64,000 bases of DNA from Rhytidiadelphus loreus. Lineage: Eukaryota; Streptophyta; Bryopsida; Hypnales; Hylocomiaceae. The translations under genes and the position numbers were made by a program. Below are positions 1 to 12,390 of the stretch, piece by piece (within the stretch, counting starts at the first letter, position 1; every line of letters starts with the position of its first letter). Location: NCBI GenBank assembly GCA_947034895.1, contig OX344764.1:19530001-19594000 (forward strand), given 5' to 3'. The notes under the pieces are model-generated. The model saw only the letters and a list, made by a program, of their open reading frames with translations. It did no database searches and was not told the origin of the DNA.

Positions 1-232
1 TTAAATCTCTAAATTATCATAGTTTTACATGTACCCTAAATCTATATATTAAATGAAATACACAAAATTCTAACATGAATGCACATAATATCTACTACAT
101 TTTTTGTTTTCCTCTTTTGTTTTCCTCTTTCTTTTTTTGTTTCAATTGAAATTGATCTCGGCTAAGTAAATTAGAATTTCCAAGGCAATTTTCTACTTGA
201 CAATAATATTTTCATCGTATTGCAAACTTTTC

Positions 233-1030
233 CTAATCAACCGTAGTACGATTTTTTGGTTTGATATGTTTCTTTTCATTTTGATGATGCAATAAATATG
301 AAAACAATTGTGTCTCTTTTTCAAAATATGGAGTGCCTTTTGGTGTAGATGGTACAATTGCCGAATCAATGTTATGAAGACTTGGAAGTTGACTACAAAG
401 TGGAGGCTCATATATAGATTCTGATCTTGATACTTGTAAAGAATTTGAATCAACTAAAGGCAATGATGTTGTTAAATCTGCTATGATTTCAAGTTTGGGT
501 TGCATCTCAACCTCTTCTGTGATATCTTGATAAATATCACCTACAACATCAGAATTAGAAGATGGTAGGATTGGAAGTTGAGTTTGTAAATACTTATACC
601 GTCTTCTAAGTTGTTCATGTGAACATGTATAAAATCCCAGAATACCATTGGATGCTAAAGCATTCCATTGAGGCATTATAGAAACTTTCCAACGAACTAA
701 CTTTGAGACAATTTGCTCATCTTTTACCATAGCCAATAGTGCTTCATCTGGTGATAATGTAGAATATCATAAAGTTGGAGGTAGGACATTTGCCGCAGAC
801 GGAATACTAGTAATATCAAAGATGCATACATTTTCTTCTTCATGAATGACATGTGATGCACCAATATCTTGCACAACTTGTGCTTCTTGTCTAAGATATG
901 AAGTTGTTGTATGAAGGGTGCTAATAATACTTGAAGTTCATACTGTAGTTTGAAATGTAGTTTGGAATTGGACCATTGCAACCATATCAAGCAATTGTTG
1001 TTTTAAACTTTGCAATGGTTTAGGACGCAA
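233..1030 (-). pseudogene. Unrecognised broken ORF
   Basis: One minus-strand reading frame runs from about 1030 down to 233 and is broken by at least two in-frame stops. The intact 3' part (233-736) could encode 167 residues. The translation looks protein-like rather than low-complexity: it has a basic stretch (LRRRYKYLQTQL) followed by an acidic, Ser/Pro-rich tail. The segment above 736 continues in the same frame with a sensible composition, so one decayed coding sequence is more likely than two chance ORFs. I do not recognise the family and no catalytic motif is visible. It lies divergent from the hAT transposase pseudogene that follows and may be an accessory ORF of a transposon or a host gene fragment. 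Confidence 0.35.
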
Positions 1031-1490
1031 ATAGGCCTTGAAAGAGAAATCACTCTATCGAATGGCAGAAATGCATACATCCCAAACTCAAAAGAGTGTA
1101 TTATAATTGAAACCTTAGAGTGGAAAATCTTTCAAGTTAGAAAGTGGTTCTTCTGTAAAGCAATGCATAGCAATAAATCGTAAAACTCACCGCTCTAAAG
1201 GATTAAACATAGGTGATAGGCCCATGATTGAATCCTATAGTGCAAGGTTATCAAATGTACCAAAATTGAAAAATGACACCAAATTTGCAATTGCCAGAGA
1301 ATTTCATGTAAGGACGTTTGGGTCTTCACACAACAACCATGGTTTGGGCAAGTATTTGTCTGCACTTGAGTTGGTTCAACTCATCTGAGAGACTCGCTTG
1401 ATTGATTCAATTGTTGGTCCTTTTCTCCAATTTTCATCATTGTTTGAGGCAATTGTTGTCTCGGGGGTGCTTCCGAATCCAACACTTAAG
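1031..1490. other. No assignable feature
   Basis: Spacer between the broken minus-strand ORF and the hAT transposase relic. I see no conserved domain, long repeat or clear terminal inverted repeat here. Any 5' end of the hAT element should lie in or upstream of this stretch, but I could not define it. Confidence 0.4.
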
Positions 1491-1910
1491 ATGAGTGACG
1501 AAAAGAAGGACTCCAAACCAAAGGGGCGCAAGAGAAAGAAAATTACCTTGTCTACTGTTACGAGAAGGTGGCAAGAGGTTTGGGTTTGCAAATTTACATG
1601 TGCCAAAAGAGAGTTCAACACTACGGGTAATCTTACTAGAGTTGTTTGCAAAAGTTGCAACACCGTGAGTAGCCAGAAAAAAATCATGGTTCCCAAAGGC
1701 GATAGCCTTGAGAAGCACAAAGGAAAGCAAGTATGTAAGTTCAATGGTGAGCCCTTTGGACAATTGAAGAAGGGCGATACATACACAAAGTGGGACTGCA
1801 AACATATTCAAGTCAACAAGCTTTGGACAGGGCGACAACTGGTGGGTACTGTTGCAGATTTGCTTGTTGCTGACTTGGGGGGGTCATTTAGAGTGTCCAT
1901 TAGAAACCAC

Positions 1911-2378
1911 GTGCGAATAAAACTTTGGACCCCCTATATACTTTTTGAATTTTAAATAAAACAAAATTAAAAAAATATTAATAGATTTTCCTACTTTAAA
2001 AGTTTATGTTTTGAATTATTGATATTTTTATTTGTTAATAATAATTAGTTACAAATTTTTGAAGTAAAAAGATACACTATAGAACTGAAAAATAACTTTC
2101 ACACCTCTATATTATATAAGAAAAAATCGTCTAAAAAATGAACAAAAAATTCCTAAAAATAACTCATTATTGAAAGCTAATTTTGAGTTGAATATTGACT
2201 CAATGATCATCTAAATGTGTCCTCTATAATTATTTGAGTTGAAAAACATGTCATTTTAGTTCATTTTCAACCTCTTTTAGAAATCATTTCATATTTTATT
2301 TGAGTTGGAAATTTTGGCAATAGAAAGCTATAGTCATTATTAAACAATGTTCAAAATTTTAGGTTAAAATTATAGTTT
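1911..2378. mobile_element. Probable AT-rich insertion with 12-bp direct repeats
   Basis: The string ATTAGAAACCAC occurs at 1899-1910 and again at 2379-2390, immediately flanking a 468-bp AT-rich non-coding block inside the hAT transposase relic. hAT-like coding resumes soon after the second copy (GVQFSTLFQVL). A 12-bp direct repeat at both edges is what a target-site duplication would look like, and its length fits a retroposon better than a DNA transposon. I see no poly(A) tail or inverted termini, so the class is unknown and the repeat could be coincidental. Confidence 0.45.
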
Positions 2379-2801
2379 ATTAGAAACCACTTGTTCGCAT
2401 GTGATTTGTTATAGTAGAACTAAGTGCACCCCTCGAGGTTTTTGATTTGGAAGGTGAAGCCAACAGAAAAGGAGTACAGTTTTCTACTTTGTTTCAAGTT
2501 CTTAGTTCAAGTCATCTTATGTGTGATTATGAATGACAACAACACTTACTAAGGTATCTTAAGCTAAAAAATGTATCAAGGAAACACTGGTCTGAAACAA
2601 CTACTTGGAAAATGAACGAACATCTTCACGCTTATGTCATGGATGCCTTGAAAGTTGTAGTTCAGTCTGCTAGATTTGTGTCAATTAGCGCTGATGAGAT
2701 AACTACAGTAGACAATACTTCATGGATCGGGGTTCATATTTATGATATTGAGTCTTGGAAGCAAATCCCACACTTGCTTCATCTTTCATATCTTTTTAAT
2801 T

Positions 2802-3739
2802 CACTAGAAGAAAAACACGTCTGGCACAACCAACTACTATGCAACTAGTGCCCTATGCAACTGTCATGCAACTAGTTTCCTCTCTATTTGCACCAAATCT
2901 AAAGTAGTTGTTTTGTGTCATTGTTTTACAACATTCATTCATTGTTTTAGTTGCAAAGTACTGAAAGTAGTCATTCTGTAGTTGCAAAAAAAGACTAGGA
3001 AACAACTAGTGTCCTATGCAACTATTATGCAACTGTAAAATGACCATAGTTGTTTCCTAGTTGTACGCTAGTTGTTTCTTAGTTGTACTCTAGTTGTTTC
3101 CTAGTTGCTTTCAAAGTTCATTCCCATTCGTGTTATATCAATTGACCCATATCAATTGTAAAGAGTACCATTAGATTGAACATATAAGACTTGTAAGTTG
3201 TTATAGTCTTATGTAATGAATTCTTTTGATAGAATTCTAAGATTTCTATAATTTGTAGATTTTGTATATAAGAATTTAAAAAATAATTAAAATTCAAGAA
3301 ATTTTATAATCTAGGAAATTGAATTTTGAAATCTAGGAAGAAGGTAGATCTGAAATTTTGAAATCTAAGAAGAGGGTAGATTTGAAATTTTGAAATCTAG
3401 AAAAAGGTAGATTTGAAATTCAAAAATCTAAGAAAAAGGTAGTTCTGAAATTCTAAAATCTAGAAAGGAGGTAGATCTGAAAATTTGAAATCTACAAATC
3501 ATTGAGATTTATATTTTAAAATTTACAAATCTACAAGTTGCAAGCAAGTTGCAAACAAGTTGCACACAAGGATGAAGTTCTTTGTATGGTGTCGGATGAC
3601 AAAAAACCTTGCAACTAGACTGCAACTAATGTGACTTGTCCACTGCAACTACGGACTCTACATTGTCTTATGCAAACGTCCTATGACTACAAAATGAGTT
3701 GCATACTGTAGTTGCAAAACCCCTCATTTTCTTCTAGTG
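2802..3739. mobile_element. Non-autonomous CACTA (En/Spm) transposon, 938 bp
   Basis: Perfect 13-bp terminal inverted repeats, CACTAGAAGAAAA at 2802-2814 and its reverse complement at 3727-3739, are flanked by a 3-bp duplication ATT (2799-2801 and 3740-3742). CACTA termini plus a 3-bp duplication define the CMC/En-Spm superfamily. The subterminal regions carry many copies of a CAACTAG / CTAGTTG motif, the arrangement known to bind the TNPA-type protein in this superfamily. There is no coding capacity, so it must have been moved by a transposase encoded elsewhere. It cuts the hAT transposase relic, so it is the younger insertion. Confidence 0.93.
3343..3498. repeat. Tandem ~32-bp repeat inside the CACTA element
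   Basis: About five diverged units begin at roughly 3343, 3375, 3405, 3438 and 3470, each starting GGTAGATCTGAAATTTTGAA or a close variant. Each unit holds an internal near-palindrome (AGATTT...AAATCT), so the array can fold. It lies in the internal part of the 938-bp CACTA element. Confidence 0.7.
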
Positions 3740-5082
3740 ATTATGGGACTGCAAATCACCTTACTGACGTGATTATGCATTCTCTACTTGGTGAGGGTGG
3801 TCTGACGCAGGAGGAAATCGTAGATAAGCTTGTATCCTTTGGGGCAATCGGAGTGAGCACTTTTCAAGGGCCCCAAATTGGGGTCTCCACCTAAATTCGA
3901 GAGAAGTGGGCTCCGTTCTACCTCAGAGCTAGTTGTCCAAGTCATCGCCTAAATCTAGAAGTTGAGACTTTGTCAAACTATCCGATGGTATCTCATTTGG
4001 AGGCCCTCTATCAATCTACTTCTATTGTAGTCACGAGCAGTACACCGAGTTGCAAAAACTAGCCTATCTCATGGAAACTAATTAAGGCTCAAAGATGTTG
4101 AGGAACGTTGACACTCGTTGGATTTCTATGTAGAGCCTAGCCCAACGAATTATGTCCGAGTACAAAGACCTTCATGGTGAAGATGGAGCTTGACATGTCG
4201 AGATCTAGTGGTGGCAAATTTTCCACTACTGCAACCATCAACTTTGACTACCTCGTCGACATTGAGGCCTTAATATCTCTTTCCTACTTTATTCCACTCT
4301 TGAATGTTGTCCACTGTCTTATTAAGCTTTCACAAGCCTAGGACATATTTATCTGTGACTTCTTGCAATCTATAAAAATGTGCCAAGTTGATTTGACAGG
4401 GATGTTTGTAGATGAATCTACAACGTTCTCTGAGCCTGAGTTTCAACGTTACCAGGAGTGATTTCACTCTCCTCAATCAAAATCCCTATGCAATGGAGTC
4501 AGACCCCTAGAGAGAGCTGTGATTATCATTTGCTCTATAACTTTGGTTGTACCACTACGTTTGCCCGTTGCGACTGCAAGGTGACCGGAAGCTACATTTT
4601 TGTCATAGAGGAGGATTTTTTGTAGACCCAAGCCAACATACAATGACAATTCGTTGGTAGGTTTAGTTTGTTTCTTTCTTATGTTTTAAATTTTTTTCAT
4701 GTTATTTTTTTTCTCTCACTTTATATTTTTTTCCTTGGATTGTGTGGTACTCATCAAGACTCCAATAGCTCTGTTGGATTGAGGTTATCAGGTTTTTTTC
4801 ATCTTAGTCATAAAGTGGCTTTTATTTTTCAATTTATAGCTTGTAGGTGAATTGAGTGTCACAGCATTGTAAGTTGTTCTTACCGTCCTCTGTGGAATTC
4901 CTTGTTCTTTGTGTTGAATGATTGTTTGCTTTGTGTGTTCTTTTGCTTGTTGTAAATAACTTACAATTTTGAGCTTGTGGTCACTATGGTAGGATGCTTT
5001 ACTAAACTTTAGTTGCTTGCTATTGGCCTAATTTGTATGTTGTTTTTATGTCAACAATTACAAATTAGAAAAAAAAATTCAA

Positions 5083-5240
5083 ATGAAATTGCTAGATTGC
5101 AAATGAAAACATAATTATGGATATGTGATGTATGTGAATGTTATATTTTCTATCCAATATGTGAATGAATGTTGAAATTTGGAGCACTACTATAACATTT
5201 AATATCACCACTTTGGCACTTTATAAAAAATGAAAAAAAA
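5083..5240. repeat. Dispersed repeat, copy A
   Basis: About 150 bp similar to 34938-35085 in the same orientation. Shared landmarks are the phrase GAATGTTGAAATTTGGAGCA, a following CACTA-like palindromic spot, and a GGCACTTTGACACTT-like tail. I did not find termini, so the repeat class is open. Confidence 0.6.
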
Positions 5241-6924
5241 AACTGCCCTATTGACTGTGGAGCTATAATCAATTTTTCATTAATGCAAATTTGACTATCT
5301 ATCTTCACGAGCTCTTCTCAACACAAAAATATTGTACTCATGACTTCTTGTGTTGTGGGATGCATTTGATTTGATGAATTATTCAATGTACTTGGATTTT
5401 GGATTTAAGTCATTACAATGAAAGAAATCTTTGTCTGTACTAATTATGAGTCCTAGCAATAATATTGACTTTGTGAATTTGATTTGCCAAAGAAGGGTAC
5501 AATATAGTTTGTTGAAAACTATTGAAACAACCTTTTGAATTAATCCTAATAGAGACAATATCTTCCTTGTCAATATACAATTCCATGCAAAAATTATGGA
5601 CTAGATAATGCTCAAAAGTTGGGAGGGCTTGAGAGTATTATGGATTTATGGGACATAATACCAAGTCTAAAAGTTTATAACTAACGTTTGTATATGTACT
5701 TTTTGCAAATCTAAAGGTATAGAAAGAGGGTCTATGTTATGAGTTATAATGCTTTTCTAACTATCCAATGGAATGGTGACAAATTTGCCTTGAAAACTAG
5801 ATTTGGCATTATGTTTCAAATACCAATTGTTGTAATTTTTGTCGTAATTTTGCCACAACATTGCTAATGTCTATGTCGTTGTGGAATTTAAGATAGCGAC
5901 AATAACTGATATTGTAGTTTGGAAATACAAAGAAGAAATACCAAAAGAAGAACAATGACAGGAAGGCATCTTGGCTGCCATGAAATTTGGTACTAAGGAG
6001 CAAACATCCAAATTGATCTAGATGATGGAGAAGTTAACAATGGTTGCTAATTCCAATTTTGGGAGCAAATGGCTTAGAGAGGTATGATCACATTGCCTAT
6101 GCCCTATCATTATATGTTTTTATTTCATTATTTATTGTTCCCACTCTAAGTTCATCATGTTATAGATCGAGCACCACTAGAGCTCGAGTATCACTGCGGA
6201 AATGACTTTGGACAAGTTGCAAATAATTGCAACTTGCAATATTAGTAGTGAGTAAAAGGTCAAGTGGCAACGGTGGTGGAATTCAAACAAGAGAAGCAAG
6301 AAGGTTTCCATTGAAGCCAATTGGAGAAAATAAGTTAAAGTCATTCTTGTCAAAGGCTTGCTAGTATGCAATAGTAAGTATTTCTCATCTAATTAAGGTT
6401 CTCTTCATTCCCTTATTCTTTTATGTATTGCATGATGTCTTCAATGGCTTAATTAAAGAATTTTTTTTCATCTGACATTTTCATTTTTTCCATTGCATAG
6501 ATTGAAGAGGTAGGGCCTAAAATGTTTGATGACATTATAAAGAACCAATTGGCATTGACTATAAATTCAACTCAAGAGTTGGAGAGTTTTCTAGATTATA
6601 TTGAGGGATAGAAAATCCAAGTTTGGAACAATTTTCTTGAGTAATTTCAAGGGGCAAGACTTTTTGAGGAAGTTAGATGACTTCAAAAAGTGCAAGGTTA
6701 ATGATCAAGATAGTCCTTGGTTGTAAGACATTATTTCCTTTAGTTGACATGATTTGTTTCTACAGGTATTTTAAGTATGAGTTGTTGCCAAAAGGGGCCA
6801 TAGCGAAGTGTGATCTACCTCCTTTTCTTGGGACGTGCTTGGATGTCTTCTCCAAGCAATGCATGTTTTCACCATCGCAACTGAGGTGGTGGACCAATTT
6901 GCACCTCAAGTTCAATGCATGGTA

Positions 6925-7183
6925 ATTAGATTGTCCACTAGAGTTCACACTACTACTTGAAGAGCACTTCAAACAAGCTATCAATTCTCATGAGGTTGAG
7001 GAAGACATTGACAAGTTTGTTGGTCATGATGAGTATGCAAAAGCAATAGCTATGAAGAAGAAGGATGAAGCTGACAAGAAGATAGCACTGAAGAATTATG
7101 AGGCCATGGATAAGGCTAAGGAGATAATCACAAAGAAGGACATGAAACTTGTTGAGACTAGAGAGGCATCACCACATCAATAG
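6925..7183 (+). other. Open Lys/Glu-rich coding-like segment, unrecognised
   Basis: An 86-codon open stretch ending in TAG at 7181-7183. The predicted peptide is strongly charged and helix-like (for example AIAMKKKDEADKKIALKNYE), suggesting a coiled-coil or linker region. It has no start codon at its upstream edge, so it would be an internal or 3' exon, or part of a decayed transposon protein. I do not recognise the family. Confidence 0.3.
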
Positions 7184-9497
7184 CTAATAGATTCCGCCTC
7201 TGTCTACTAAAGACAAAGGCTCCTAGCACTACTGTTCTTTTACACGAGGCACCAAGTGTGATGCTAATTATGTTTCACTCAGTGACAATGGTATAATGCA
7301 TGATCCATAAGCTTTGGAATTTCTCAATTACTCAGAGATTTCCATTGGTGAGTTCATCTTTAATTATTCTCTTGCAAATATGTTGGTTGATCCTCTACCT
7401 CAGATGTACCATGAAATTGGCAAATTCATTGATGAGGTTAGCAGTTTCACTTGCCTTGATGAATTTTTTCTAATATAATTTTTTAACTTCATTTATTTGT
7501 TTCACTAACCACCAAATTTTTTGTTGCAACACAAAGAAGACAAACAATGTTTCTCCAAAGGAGTCATGAGCAATAAACCATGCATTGATTTTATTATTGT
7601 GGACATAGAAAAAAGGGTTTGTTTGTCCTTGATTTGTTGGTGCCCGCAACCAACGTTCCTAAGTAGAACATAGACAATCCTCTTTCGCTAGAGGTAGTTT
7701 TTGAGTTTGCTAATAGTCATTTGTATGATGGTAGAGCTCTTATCATTATTTTTCCTTTAAGGGACATTGCAAAGGCCACCATTCTCAAGTACAGTCTTAC
7801 TTATTCTTTGGAGAAGATGAAGGATTGGTGGGGAACAAACAAGTTACATTTGGCCTCACCTATTTTTACTTCAAGAATAGTATATTCATTTGTCATTTTA
7901 GTTTTGACTGTAGTTAATTTCTTATCAATATTATTTGGTCAAATCAAATGCTTTCATAGTTCAATATTCTATTTCCAATTTTAATGCAATGCCATATTTG
8001 TTTATATTAGTTTTGAATTGTATGCATTATTGCCTTGAGATCTTTTAATCTACTTTGATTTTCAATTTAGCCCCTACATTATAATTTTGTATTTTATATG
8101 GACTTAACATCTTCATACCTTTTCATCTTTGTAGACTCAACTCTTCGGAATTATGTTGTTAGTGAGGAACTTGTATGGTGTTCGTCCTTTTTAGTTCCAA
8201 TTCCAACCATGCCCTCCAAGCTTAAAGGAATTAGAAGTGGACGTTGCACTTGATGATGTCCTTTACAATTTCATCAAGCTAGAGACTTTAACCATGGACA
8301 ACAACTCCAAACCTTGGAGCGAGACTTGGAGAAGAATGTGAGCGGGAATGTAAGAGAAGGATTTTTTTATTCCTTTAGATGTTGATAGAACTATAGAAAC
8401 ATGCTCTCTTCTAAATGACGTTGTTTTGGATTGCAGTGTGGTAACAAGTAATATCATATGTCTTTATTAACTATTGTTTGTAATCTTCATTTCCATTTTC
8501 TCTTCCACCCTTGCCAATATTTTTCTTGTAACTGAATTTGTGGTGTTCTTGGTATTAGGGGCCTCCATCCACGCTTGTAGGATTTTGAGTAGGCACATAG
8601 TTGTACTTGAGAAAGACAAAGCCATTTTCAATGCAATTTTGGCTCCAATGATTCAAGCAATTCTAGATGTCCTAATACAACCACAACAATCTTTTTGCAT
8701 TCTAACAATGAGGTTGCATTGGAAGTTGAAGTTCCCCACATTGTGAAGAAATCTTGTAAGTAAATCTATCTATAGCTAGCATTTTTTTTCCAATTTATAC
8801 ATGTAATCCTAAACCTATTGTTATATTCCATTTACATTTATGCTCTTGCATTTGTTTCATCATCAATGTGATATTGAAATCATTTCTAATACTTTGTTTT
8901 CTATTTGCAACATGATTTCTAACAAGGTAGCCCATCAACCTTTTTTTACTTTACTTGGATTTTTCCAAAGCCCAAACAAGTCCTACGTATTGCCGTTGTA
9001 TGCAAAGGTTTTAACTTCAACATTTGCATCACAACAAAATTTTCCCATATGGAAAAATCTAGTCCTTTAGATTTGAAGGTTTTGCAATTTGTAGATATAA
9101 TAGCCTTAGAATCAAAGAAGGAGACATCGCCAACTAATAGTAGACAGTGGCGATTGTCAATCTATTTCTACATCTTCTATGTGATTCTTTTGTTTGTGGC
9201 ATTGCACTTGTTGGATTTTTATTATTGTATTGTTTATTATTTGTTATTTTTGGTCCTTCAATCATCAATATTCTATGTACCTCAAATTGTTATGTTCTAA
9301 GCTTCTTCTTATTTTAGAAATTAACGAGTTACATATGATATTTTAATCATAATATTGTAATGTTGCTAAAATGTGACGTTTATTTAGTATTTATTCTTTT
9401 TAGGAGGAGCTTATAACCATTGATTTGAAGGCTAGTGGATCAAGACCCTAAACCCTAAACTTTAGTTGCTTGTTGCTGGTCTAATTTTTAAGTCCAC

Positions 9498-9615
9498 AAC
9501 ATTGGAAGGCACAATGGATTGGTGCTAGACACCCATAGATAGAAGTAGGAACAAAAACTTGATTGTGATCAATTATTTACCAAGGGTGGGTAAATAAGTG
9601 CCCACATTTGTGTAG
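9498..9615. repeat. Dispersed repeat shared with 39850-39990, copy A
   Basis: Shares the landmarks GGAAGGCACAATGGATTG, AGACACCCA and TTTACCAAGGGTGG with 39850-39990 in the same orientation, over about 115 bp at roughly 70% by eye. It may be a conserved piece of an LTR or of a non-autonomous element. No duplication or inverted terminus was recognised. Confidence 0.6.
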
Positions 9616-11091
9616 CAACCACTTGAGTGAGCTTCTGTCACCAAGAAATTGTTGTCCATTTCCTGAGCAGTCCACTCCATCTACATATCGTTATTTCTTC
9701 CATCGTCAAGTGGAAGCCAATCATTGGTTGGAGTGGCAGGCATGTACAGGACAATGTAGCAGGGTTTGGTGCTGTAGTTAACAAGGAGTTGCAGCAAGTT
9801 GTGAGGCCGGATCAAAATGGCAGACCTAGGCTACAATGCGACAGGATGACAGAAGGAGAACTTCCCAAGTCAGAAATAGAAGGTAGAGAATTCAAGTCTT
9901 AAAATGAGGACCATGAGGGGAAGCACTTTAGGTTGCTTAACACTTTCCCTTATGTACGAAATTGGAGGTATCACATTGCAAAAGAGACAATTATTTGTGC
10001 CAAAGAAGAATATTTCAAAAAAGGTAACCATGGGCTCCAACAATCAAATCCTAAGTGAGTACAACATGAACCTCACAATGTCAATAGCAACATCAGAAGG
10101 TACGAGGTTTCTTTCTCTTCGCCATGTCAAAGACAAACTCAAGCAAGAAGAAGCATTGAAGCACTTGTAGCATGGAACCAACATACAAACATTAGCCACC
10201 GACCAAGGTCCCGCACCCGATGCGTCACCTACATTCAATACGAAGAAGATCGATGGAGGGAGGAGGAAAAAAATGTTGCTACTACTGCCGCCATCACCAC
10301 TAACTTCAACAGCCAATGACAACTCGACAACAACCACAACATTAACAAGAAAAAAAATTGGCGTAAAGAAGAAGGAGAGGATGACCACCTGCAAGGCGAA
10401 GTTAGCAAACAACATCGATGCACCTGCACATCAATGGGTGAAGAAGGGAGATGCAGTGGGAAAGAACGTAGAGATGGAAGTGCAGTTGGAGATATTGAAC
10501 CAAGGAGCGGGAGCAACAGCAAAGGCTGCAGCAAAATCTAGAGCGGGCACAGAGGCAACAAAGATGTGCAGAGAAGAGGCGTTGAACTTCAACGAAGCGA
10601 GAGCAGAGGCAGCAGCATTGACAATAGTTGCGGAGAAGACAAGAGCAAAGGTAGGGAGTTGCAGTGCGGAGGGAGGGAGCTCCAAAGCAGAGGCAGCGAC
10701 ATAGACAATGTGGGTAGGAGCGGGGAACTTCAAAACGCAGGCGCAATCAGAGTCAAAGGTCTTGAAGGTGGCAACAACTACACAATGGAGAAGAAGGAAC
10801 ACATCCTCCCAACCTAGGCGTTCAAGAAACTCTAAAATGAGGCGTGATGTCCTTGCCAACAGCTCTTCCATTCTAGTTCAGGTAAGCCTTAATTACTTAG
10901 CTAAATAAAAAATTGGGGGGTATCATTTTGAAATTTAGTGAGAACTTAGGGCTATGCATGTCCTTGTCTTTAGATGCCAATACTCAAAGTGTCCAGTACA
11001 CTATCAAATTGGGTGGAAAAATTATTAAAAAAATCCCATTGGATGCTTTGGAATTCATCTTAAGAAATGAAAATGGTTTGGGTTATCATAT
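9616..11091. other. Unassigned stretch with Ala/Lys/Thr-rich ORFs
   Basis: This stretch is more GC-rich than its surroundings (about 10200-10870) and open in several frames on both strands because of GCA/GAG-rich short repeats. The longest plus-strand reading (10273-10704, 143 codons) is Ala-, Lys- and Thr-rich with no recognisable domain. A shorter ORF at 10913-11091 runs straight into the CACTA element at 11092. I would not call any of these a gene. Confidence 0.3.
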
Positions 11092-12390
11092 CACTATAAG
11101 AAACCCGCATTTTTTTGGACGTTAGCAACAAACAAGGATGTTTTTCAAAACACAAGCACAAAGATAGGATTGTAGCTATAGGAGGTAGGATTGAGTTGGA
11201 TGTTTCAAAAAATGTTTGGATGTCATAGGTAGAACAAGTTTATGTCCTATGCAACGGTGTTGTTCTAGAAGACATTTAAAAAAACGTAGTTGTATTTTGT
11301 ACAATGTTCAAGAAAACATAGAAATGCCACGTTGGCAAGAGTTTTTGGTTTAACTTTGGATAAATTGGAAAAGTTACTATGGATTGAGGTAAAACCCCGA
11401 CCAAATGTTAAATGTAGAAGAAGGGAGCCACTTGACAAGTTTTAAGGAAAAAAAGATTTATTTTAAATTTATTTTTAAACTAAGAAATTAAAAAATTGCC
11501 AACTGATGTAACATTTGATTGACATGGCATCCAATAAGGATGAGGTGGCATGCCACACCAACACACTTGAACACCATTTAAAAATTTTAACAGTGTTTTT
11601 TTAGACATCAACTAAGATGTCTAGATGTTTTTTGCGATACCAATTGAGACATCAACCAAGATGTCAACTTTTACAACTTTGTATAATTTTGAAAGTTTAC
11701 ATATCCCATATAGTTTGTCATGCCTCCTACCGCCCCACTTGTATAAATAGTATGTCTTTTCATATCTATTTACACACAATAATTGGCTTTTGAATCATGT
11801 GGCATAAATACCAAATACTATATATGGCGTATTGTATATAATGTGTGGTGTATTTTGTACAATGTATTGTATATAATGTGTGGTGTATTATGTATGAGCT
11901 ATTTTGTATAGTGTATGGCAAAGTTGATGTTGCAAAATGTTTGGATGTTGAAGCTGACATTTCAAAAAATGCATCAAAAAACATCTAAATAGCTGTTGCC
12001 AAAAACAGTATCAAAATTCTTGTCAACGTCTAAATTGATGTTGCTCAAAACAATATTAATCTTCTCAGACAATGTGATGTTAGATGTGATGTTAGTTGCC
12101 ACATCATCCCCAAGCCAAGTGAAAAAAATCCCATGTGGCACTCCCCACCCACGTGGTACTTACATGGAGGTGATGTGGATGCCACATGGCACAATTTCTC
12201 CAAGTTTTCAATCCATGTCTATCACGACATCACTGAGAAAACATGGCATGTTCTGCTTGATTTTAACATGTTTTTGGCACACCAATGCTGACGGATTTTT
12301 TTGGACATTGACGGAGGCATGCTTGACGTTAGAAAAAACATATCTTCATGTTTTTCAACTTGTTGCAGAAAATGAAGTTTTCTTATAGTG
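11092..12390. mobile_element. Non-autonomous CACTA transposon, 1,299 bp
   Basis: The terminal inverted repeat CACTATAAGAAA (11092-11103) has its perfect 12-bp complement at 12379-12390. The flanking 3-bp duplication is TAT at 11089-11091 and 12391-12393. Internal sequence is non-coding and full of GATGTC/GACATC words, including nearby inverted pairs at about 11600-11670, which may be subterminal protein-binding repeats. A 35-bp period duplication lies at about 11830-11900. It lies just upstream of the N-terminal part of the piggyBac transposase relic. Its termini match those of the 145-bp element at 18441-18585, so they appear to be one family. Confidence 0.9.

Larger units (their letters stand above)
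1491..4640 (+). pseudogene. hAT-family transposase pseudogene, interrupted by insertions
   Basis: Decayed transposase of a cut-and-paste hAT DNA transposon. The pieces are collinear. A BED-like zinc-binding N-terminal region lies at about 1550-1810 (RRWQEVWVCKF, then a Cys pair in VVCKSC, SLEKHKGKQVC and CKH). The catalytic-core start lies at 2612-2801 (SADEITTVDNTSWIGVHIYD), and the core continues at 3743-3900 (HLTDVIMHSLLGEGGL, then LVSFGAIGVSTFQG). A C-terminal part is readable to about 4500 (DYLVDIEALISLSYFIPLLN). Several stops and frameshifts mean it cannot be functional. Two insertions split it: a CACTA element at 2802-3739 and a probable second one at 1911-2378. The family is common in plant genomes with the DUF4371-like hAT core. 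Element ends and an 8-bp duplication were not found. Confidence 0.8.
4641..9497. other. Decayed AT-rich region with scattered coding remnants, family unknown
   Basis: No feature here can be named. Several short plus-strand stretches look coding and are separated by what could be degenerate introns (for example an acceptor-like TTGCATAG at about 6500 and TCTACAG at about 6762). The clearest is at 6925-7183. Others lie near 7340-7470, 8140-8340 and 8560-8740. The motif CTTTAGTTGCTTG followed by TGGCCTAATTT near 5000 recurs with changes near 9455, so this block could be the body of an old repeat element. I found no reverse transcriptase, integrase or transposase signature. Confidence 0.3.

Noticed and set aside
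10235..10871. Long open frames on both strands in a GCA/GAG-rich stretch
   Set aside because: Open in several frames at once because of composition. The translations are Ala-, Ser-, Leu- or Cys-rich without a domain, so I did not call a gene.
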